This document shows positions 20,765 through 26,589 of a stretch of 26,589 nucleotides of DNA, piece after piece. Each line of letters opens with the position of its first letter. Position 1 is the stretch's first letter. The stretch spans positions 19,677 to 46,265 of the forward strand of contig MU401713.1 in assembly GCA_022579005.1 (NCBI GenBank). The letters are read 5' to 3'. A model generated the notes under the pieces. The model worked only from the letters and a program-made list of their open reading frames with translations, had not been told where the DNA came from and ran no database searches. This stretch comes from Poronia punctata. Lineage: Eukaryota > Ascomycota > Sordariomycetes > Xylariales > Xylariaceae. The translations under genes were made by a program, and so were the position numbers.

Positions 20765-22141
20765 CTAGAAGACGCCCATCACGTAAGGAATTAATGCGCT
20801 AAAAATGGTCAGCTCTAATACGGTGATATCTAGGGAGGGGAACGGTTGCCGACAAACTTACCCAACAGCAAGCGTCGCGCTCAAACCAACTAGTGCTCGA
20901 TTCCTGACGCGTTCTTTCCTTAACTGCACTTCCGTTTTCACTTTCTTTGATCTGTGCTCTTCAGATGTCTCGCCAGCTTGCTCCTCTTCGTCAGTCGCAA
21001 TCTCCTCAGCTTTGCGCTTGCCTTTGGAGCTCTCGACGGAGTCGGACACTCCATTTTCGGCATTCTCCGCGGCTGCGGCTGCAACCATCTCCTTCGCCTT
21101 TTCAATCATCAGCGCAGCTTCCTCCGCGCTAGGTGGACCGTCCGCAACGGGAAGATCAACCTCCACCGCTGTATGTGTTGTCTCGACCCCAGCGTTGAAC
21201 TGAACTTCTTGCCCGACTTTGATATGTATCTTTGGCTCTTCCTCGGTTGGCGCGAAGACGACTGGCGGCTCCTGCTCGACGGTCTTCATCGTGATATCCT
21301 CGGTAGGCGCTGTTGACGTAGTATCTTCCGTCTTTGTGCTCGTTTCTGTTTCAGTCTCCTCCGGGACAGGAGTGACTTCTGCAGGGCTGGTCTGCGACGC
21401 TGATAGTTTTGTTGAACGCTTGCGGGGAGACGCGTAGGCTCGTTTCTTTGAAGGACTCGCAGAACGACGACCACGAGTACTACGGGGCAACGAAGAAGGA
21501 GTAAGCGGCGCTAATGTGGGCTGGGATATGCCTGAGAGGTCAAACTTGGGCGGTGCCGCAATCTTCTTTGGAGGACTGTCGGGCGCGTTCGTAATGGGGA
21601 TCTCGGCGGGATCGAGGAGGGCGGCAATCCACGGCGTGATGCCGTACTCTTCGGCGAGCGACATAGCCTGCTCCGGGGGGATCCACACATTTCCTGCCGT
21701 CTCTTCGTCGCTCGTGGTGGGTAGCGACTTCATGTACTTGCGCTCAGCCTCCTCCTCGGCAGCTTCGGCATAGGGAAACGTGGCCTTGAACATGCCAGTT
21801 GCGGAAACGTAACCATCCTGGCTGCGACGCATAAGGAAGTACGAGCTTGGCGAGGATTTGAAGATACCCGATGTGATGCCCTTCGGTAAAGGAGCCCGCA
21901 GGTGCGCGTAGTCGAACACGCCTAAAGTGGCAGGGTCAACCTCGACGGCGGCGCTCGCAGCGACCATTTTGGGAGTCAACTTCGTTTGGCCAAGGCGTCG
22001 GCGCGTGACAAGATCAGCGTCTAAAAGAAAATGTCAATAATATAGTCAACGAGGCAGGGAAGGGCGCGACATCTTACAGGCTGGAACATCTTCGGTCATT
22101 AGCGGGTTGGCTTTGCTGGGAAGGTGTCGTGAGGCCACCAT
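20765..22141 (-). CDS. Bqt4-like APSES-fold nuclear-envelope protein, 418 aa
   Basis: Resembles fission-yeast Bqt4, which tethers telomeres to the inner nuclear membrane through Rap1. Exons on the minus strand: 22078-22141, 20862-22020 and 20765-20798; introns of 57 and 63 nt with GTAAGA/GTAAGT donors and TAG acceptors. The joined start is [20 protein letters not shown]. An APSES/KilA-N-like domain covers about residues 58-162 ([20 protein letters not shown], then the [16 protein letters not shown] segment). A disordered middle follows, with basic SPSKKR/SPRKR patches, Thr/Glu-rich sequence and a KGKRKAEE nuclear-signal-like cluster. The protein ends in a hydrophobic tail anchor, [20 protein letters not shown]. 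The last intron splits that helix. The domain order and tail support the Bqt4 call; telomere function here is inferred. Confidence 0.88.
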
Positions 22142-24405
22142 TTTGGAAGAGTTTTATCAAAAGTGCAATTGACGCGACTGGACTGCCGGGCAAGGCACTA
22201 CGAGCGTAGTGACAGGCAAAAGTGCCGGAGTATGGAATATACTGATTAAGGAAAAGACCTATGTGAAAATGCCCTAGTGCAGATGGCGCGAGTTAGCGGA
22301 GGGTGACGATGCTTTGGTCGCGCGAGATCGCGGATTCGAAAGTCGCCATTCGAGGCGCGACGAGCTCAAATGCGCGAATCGCCAAGAACGATGGATCACA
22401 AAACTCACGTTGAAGAGGGGGTCTAAAGTTGTAGAAGACGAAAAATAAGAAAGTAGAAATGAAATCCGGCGACAGATGAAGTTGTGGCTTCAAACTGGTT
22501 GAAAAGGTGGAAAACTTGCAAGAGGATATGGCACTGATCCAACGAGTCAGGAACCAATCGGCCTGAAAATGTCACCTAAAGATGATAACTGACGGGTGCA
22601 AGTGTAAAGTGGACGGATGGGGGAAACGGATGGCCTGTCAATATCAGTGGCCCTGTGGGTATTCCGTAAGTATGCAGTAACCTAACATCCGGCGCAAACT
22701 GATGGTCACTTTTTTTTTTTCTCACACCGTTCCCTCTGCTAGGGGGATACCTGGAGGGCAGTGGCTTGGTTGGAAAAGGCAAAAAAGTGCGGGAGAACTT
22801 ATCGACGGGGGGAGTGGAAGTCGAAGGGGAGGGTGAGAGGTGAGAGCTTTGGTTGGGGAAGCGCGCCAGTCCCGTCCACCTGAGTGCCAACCTGTACACG
22901 TACGACCAATGAAGAAGAAACCTCGAGTGAGGGAAAAGGTACCTACATCTGATCTGGGATCCAGTTTTTTGGCGATGCCCAGCGACGTGTAAATTTCACC
23001 CCTGCACTCCACAGATTGCTGGCACATCCGACCCCGCTTGGTTATTATACTTGGGCAATACTGGAGCAAAAAGCTTAGACCAACGGCTCGTTTAGGAAAC
23101 ATCTAATTTAATCCCACGTCAGGTCGCTATTCCGGTTACGGGGATGGCGTATTTTGACTGTCGAGGAACCCCCGGGGTGCTCTGGTTCGACGGCCGGAAA
23201 CTTTATTTTCAACATTTCTTGTTGTCTCTCACCATCCTAATAAATCGGTTGCACCGTAGCAACCCTAGGGACAATAGGTCCTGGCCTGCCGGCGTCCCAT
23301 ATCTACATATTACGGGTAAATAGGTTAATATTTACTGACTGCATATATGTCTATCCACTAACCCTCATAATGCTATAAGCAGGATAGATGACCTTTTCCA
23401 TTCCAGCAACTCCAAGTTAATCGGTATACTAGCCAAATATCTTATCTGTGTCAGACACCTACTTGTAGTATTGTAGTCACCTCATTTGCGTACATGTGCA
23501 AGTTGATGACTGATTACACATTAAGGTTGTGAGACTTGACATAGGAGCACACAACAAGGCCAACTTTAATCATGACAATAGAGTTGTTCATGGTGACCAG
23601 GCAAAGAATTAGTAGGTAGTCCTGTTGTCCTTCCTGAATCAAATCGCACCTGAACACCAGCTTCTTTCCCAGCAGTTACCTAGTTAAAACTGCCCAGTAG
23701 CTCCCTTAATGTTACAAAGCAACTAGGCTTTTTGATACAAATATTCTTTTAGCTTGTTCAGAAATCAGAGCTACGTGCCTACCTACCTGACACATTCTAC
23801 TCAATTGGCAAGTTTCTACCTAATGTAGGCGTACAGCACATGTGGTTTGTTGTAGGATAAGTAGTGAAAAGCAGATGGAACACAATCAAGGCTAGTTGTG
23901 CTTCGGGTTGTTTTAACATCAAGCGGTGTCCATAATAATATCCTCCACAACATACTCATATAGCGTTACATGCCTCTCTATAGGTCCATACTTCGGTACA
24001 TAACCTACTCGTAGCTACAGATAGTAGTTCCCGTCGGACTGTTGTTTTGGTTATTATACTCGTAGTCTAGTCCTGGCTGGAACAAAACAAAAAGGGGGTT
24101 TGTGCCTCATCTGCCCCTCACCTGAACAACGACCCAACCCAAAAAGCCCCACCACTGTCAGCGTCCCGCAGTACAAAACACAAAGATCAGCAGCTCCGTG
24201 ACGTCCAATCATCCCACCTCCCGCAACTTCACCTCACCGCATTCCAGTCGAATATAAAGCCGAAACCCCAGGCTTCTTCATTTTGTCATTCCCTGCTAGC
24301 ATCAGACGTCTCTTTTCTCTCAGAGTTGCTCTTCGACGGGACAAACGCCCATCGGGTCATTCTAAACCTTGACTCTCTCGCCCTAACCATCACCACCCCT
24401 CCACA
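22142..24405. other. Divergent 2.3-kb intergenic region
   Basis: Separates the Bqt4-like gene from RhoGDI, which are transcribed away from each other, so it holds both promoters. Two TACTCGTA words lie at 24006-24013 and 24057-24064. Open frames such as 22722-23102 (minus) are low-complexity and look random. The RhoGDI-proximal 250 bp contain the promoter elements listed separately; the rest shows nothing I can name. Confidence 0.5.
24199..24258 (+). promoter_or_regulatory. Probable RhoGDI core promoter elements
   Basis: TGACGT (24199-24204) directly abuts a forward CCAAT box (24205-24209), and TATAAA lies at 24253-24258, about 150 bases before the ATG. A pyrimidine-rich stretch (about 24308-24321) follows, as often seen near fungal transcription starts. 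Spacing and order fit a conventional promoter; the factors involved are inference. Confidence 0.45.
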
Positions 24406-26080
24406 ATGGCGTCCCAAGAGGACAACGACTACCTCCCTGAGGAGACTCAGGGCTATAAGCTATCGCAACCGAAACAGAGCCTGACTGAATATGAGAACAT
24501 GGGTATGTTGTGTTTGCTCGCAATATTTTCGTTTTGTTCTTTCCACATTTGTGTCCGTAGCTGTTGCTCGTGGTGCCCCCCCCCCCCCCCCAATACAAGT
24601 CGCTGGATAGTAGGGGTTACGTTACCCATACGACACCTGACTATGATAAAGAATCAGCTATCAGTTTGCAGGTTCTACCCATCTGTGGTCAAGGCAACTA
24701 GGTACGACGCCAGGATTCTGGAATCAGGGCCAGATATAGGGAACCCTTGGGCAGCACATGTCCGCTGTTGGATAAGCAGGGCTCCTGACGTTGATGACAA
24801 TGTGTCGGACCTAGCTGGTATCGTGCAATACAAATGTTTCTTGACGGAAATAGAAACTGTTGAGGTCGAGAAGTCCTTCCCAACACGTGGGCTATCCACG
24901 TCATGGTGGCCAACTGCGCAACCACCAACCTCACCCATCATCCCTATATATTCTCCTGATCCTCCCTCATGTTAACATATCATGATCCATTGGCAAACAC
25001 CCCCCCTCTCCCCCATTACACTTTTACTCAAAGTGTCAGGTCTGAATAGCCGTGAATCTGGTCTAACATCGAGCAAGTGCAACACTTCCATATCATTCAT
25101 GCCACCAAAAAAGCGGCAAGCAGTCCCCCAAGAATATACATGCACATCGGTCATGAAAAACTTCATCACTAGAAGTTATTTAGCGCCACATACCTTATAT
25201 TGTATATGGAGAGTGCAGCCAACATCCTTCTGTGCAAACTACAGAGATCATAGCTCGGAATAGGCTTTCAAAGGAAAATCATGATGAAGAGCACAAGTAT
25301 CCTCGTTACCAGCAGTGTGGCCCCTAGACCTGGCTCTGAAAACCCGGCACCGCTTGTCCAGGAGGAGGTCATCTCATACATCGAGTTATCAAGAGTTTAC
25401 ATGCCGGGTGAGAATGACACAGTTACTGAGCCCGAAGCAGATGCAAACGATGAGTCGCTCCAGCGGTACAAGAAATCTCTAGGCCTTGGAGGTGGCACCA
25501 ATCTCTCCGACCCCAACGACCCCCGGGTCTGCATTATCCAGTCGCTCACGATGGAGTCTCCTGGCCGCCCACCGGTCACGATCGACCTCTCCCAGCCCGG
25601 TAGCGAGAACAGCCTGAAGGACAAGCCCTTCAAAATCAAGGAGGGCGCCAAGTTCACCATGGTAGCAACGTTCCGCGTCCAACACGAGATTCTCAGCGGT
25701 CTACAATACGTCCAGGTGGTCAAGCGAAAGGGCATCAAAGTCAGCAAGGATTCGGAAATGCTAGTGAGTCTACGACATAGCCATATTGTTTCTATAGCAC
25801 TATCCTTTTCAAGTTACTGATGCAAGCCACAGGGAAGCTACGCCCCCAATACGGACAAACAGCCGCTCTATACCAAACGATGTAAGTGAAGGGCCCGGCA
25901 AAAGAGGGAGTCAGGCAACTCGGAAAACTAATCCTGCTGGTATCTGTAGTCCAAGAGGAAGATGCGCCTTCCGGCGTGTTTGCTCGTGGCCATTATAACG
26001 CCCTTTCGGTCTTCATCGACGACGATAAGAAGCAGCATCTCCAATTCGAGTGGAGTTTCGACATCGCCAAGGACTGGTAG
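24406..26080 (+). CDS. Rho GDP-dissociation inhibitor, 199 aa, four exons
   Basis: Cytosolic RhoGDI that extracts prenylated Rho-family GTPases from membranes and holds them inactive. Exons: 24406-24502, 25441-25763, 25833-25881 and 25950-26080, with introns of 938, 69 and 68 nt. The spliced protein starts MASQEDNDYLPEE. The short regulatory N-arm runs into YENMDANDESLQRYKKSLGL, and then the immunoglobulin-like prenyl-binding domain. Typical segments are PRVCIIQSLTMESPGRPP, the KIKEGAKFTMVATFRVQ strand, HEILSGLQYVQVVKRKGIK, MLGSYAPNTDKQPLYTKRF across junctions, and the C-terminal FEWSFDIAKDW. Length matches the family. The first intron is far larger than any other in the window; the junction on either side is well supported by the continuous family sequence. 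Confidence 0.95.
24503..25440 (+). other. 938-nt first intron of RhoGDI
   Basis: Donor GTATGT at 24503 and acceptor ending CAG at 25440. All other introns here are 57-203 nt. It contains a C16 run (24576-24591) and, at its 3' end, a frame open from 25281 that continues in phase into exon 2. No terminal inverted repeats or complete transposon gene are visible. It may harbour a regulatory element, an alternative first exon or an inserted remnant; none is proven. Confidence 0.75.
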
Positions 26081-26589
26081 ACGGGGGAAACTGCCGTTTA
26101 TACTCAGCAAGGCGTTGATCGTAAACGGGCGCTCTCTACGAAGATCAGAGATATATCCCCCGGCAAATTAGAATCGCAGTTCGGTAGAGAATATGGCTTG
26201 GACTAGTGTACCTAGTTAGTTGGAAGACCCAAGCCCGACGTTGGGGAGGGGGTGAATACGTAAATGGCGCCGGTCGGGAGTACGAGCTCCGGAGCTTCAT
26301 ATAACGAATGACGACGGCGACGACAAAAATATGAACAAGGAAAGCGGGGCGAGATAGGGAAGCAAAGGAGAAAAGGCAAATAGTAAGAACAAGGGGTGCC
26401 GTTCAAGGAACTTGTGGAATTAGCCTTGCCTCGATCGAGGGAAGAAAAAAAAAAGGGGGGGGGGGGGGGGGGGGGGGGGGCGCCCCAAAAAAAAACAAAA
26501 AAAAACCCGTAAAAAAAAAACACAAACCCAAACGGTTTTGTAGTAGTAGGGTTTTAAAAATATTAAAAATTATAGGCACATATTTTTTT
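26081..26589. other. RhoGDI 3' flank and low-complexity right end
   Basis: The left part should be the RhoGDI 3' untranslated region. From about 26442 the sequence becomes a run of A, then 26 G (26455-26480), then A-rich stretches interrupted by single C or short C runs, and ends in T. No gene is present. The homopolymers resemble those at the left end and suggest poor-quality contig termini. Confidence 0.65.

Noticed and set aside
21871..21979. Start of the Bqt4-like protein at 21979
   Set aside because: The codon is TTG, and an upstream 64-nt exon with ATG at 22139-22141 joins in frame through a canonical 57-nt intron.
24503..24975. Read-through frame extending RhoGDI exon 1 to 24975
   Set aside because: The sequence after the GTATGT donor loses all RhoGDI similarity and includes a translated poly-C run; splicing to 25441 restores the family sequence.

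Overview
The window reads as a complete contig from a filamentous ascomycete (Pezizomycotina). Protein-coding genes are split by short introns (mostly 57-132 nt) with GTAAGT-like donors and CTAAC/CTGAC-like branch sites. The recognisable proteins are eukaryotic housekeeping types in their fungal forms, such as a Bqt4-like APSES protein, an AP-3 beta subunit without an ear domain and a RhoGDI. The class cannot be fixed from the sequence alone; a Sordariomycete-like fungus is my best inference.

Layout, left to right: a C/G homopolymer end and gene-free simple-repeat DNA (1-1927); thioredoxin (minus, 1928-2498); a gene-poor stretch; a long, probably disordered protein of unknown function (minus, 4691-7069); about 4.2 kb without a gene (7070-11299); kinetochore protein NUF2 (plus, 11300-12754); an unknown 234-residue protein (minus, 13022-13726); AP-3 beta subunit (plus, 14360-16886); mitochondrial 3-hydroxyisobutyrate dehydrogenase (minus, 17265-18542); a Bqt4-like nuclear-envelope protein (minus, 20765-22141); Rho GDP-dissociation inhibitor (plus, 24406-26080); a low-complexity right end. 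I rebuilt the exon structures of thioredoxin, NUF2, AP-3 beta, the dehydrogenase, the Bqt4-like gene and RhoGDI by eye, keeping the reading frame and family sequence continuous.

The genes do not form a pathway or cluster. They are unrelated housekeeping genes (redox, chromosome segregation, vesicle traffic, valine breakdown, telomere/nuclear envelope, Rho signalling) separated by large intergenic spaces rich in short palindromic words (TAGGTA/TACCTA, TACGAGTA/TACTCGTA, GTAGATAGAG). I found no convincing tRNA, rRNA, CRISPR, intact transposon or virus, and no clear new system. The points most worth checking are the final intron of the Bqt4-like gene, which cuts the codons of its tail anchor and would truncate it if retained; the frame-preserving intron in NUF2; the 938-nt first intron of RhoGDI; and the intergenic 8-mer enrichment.
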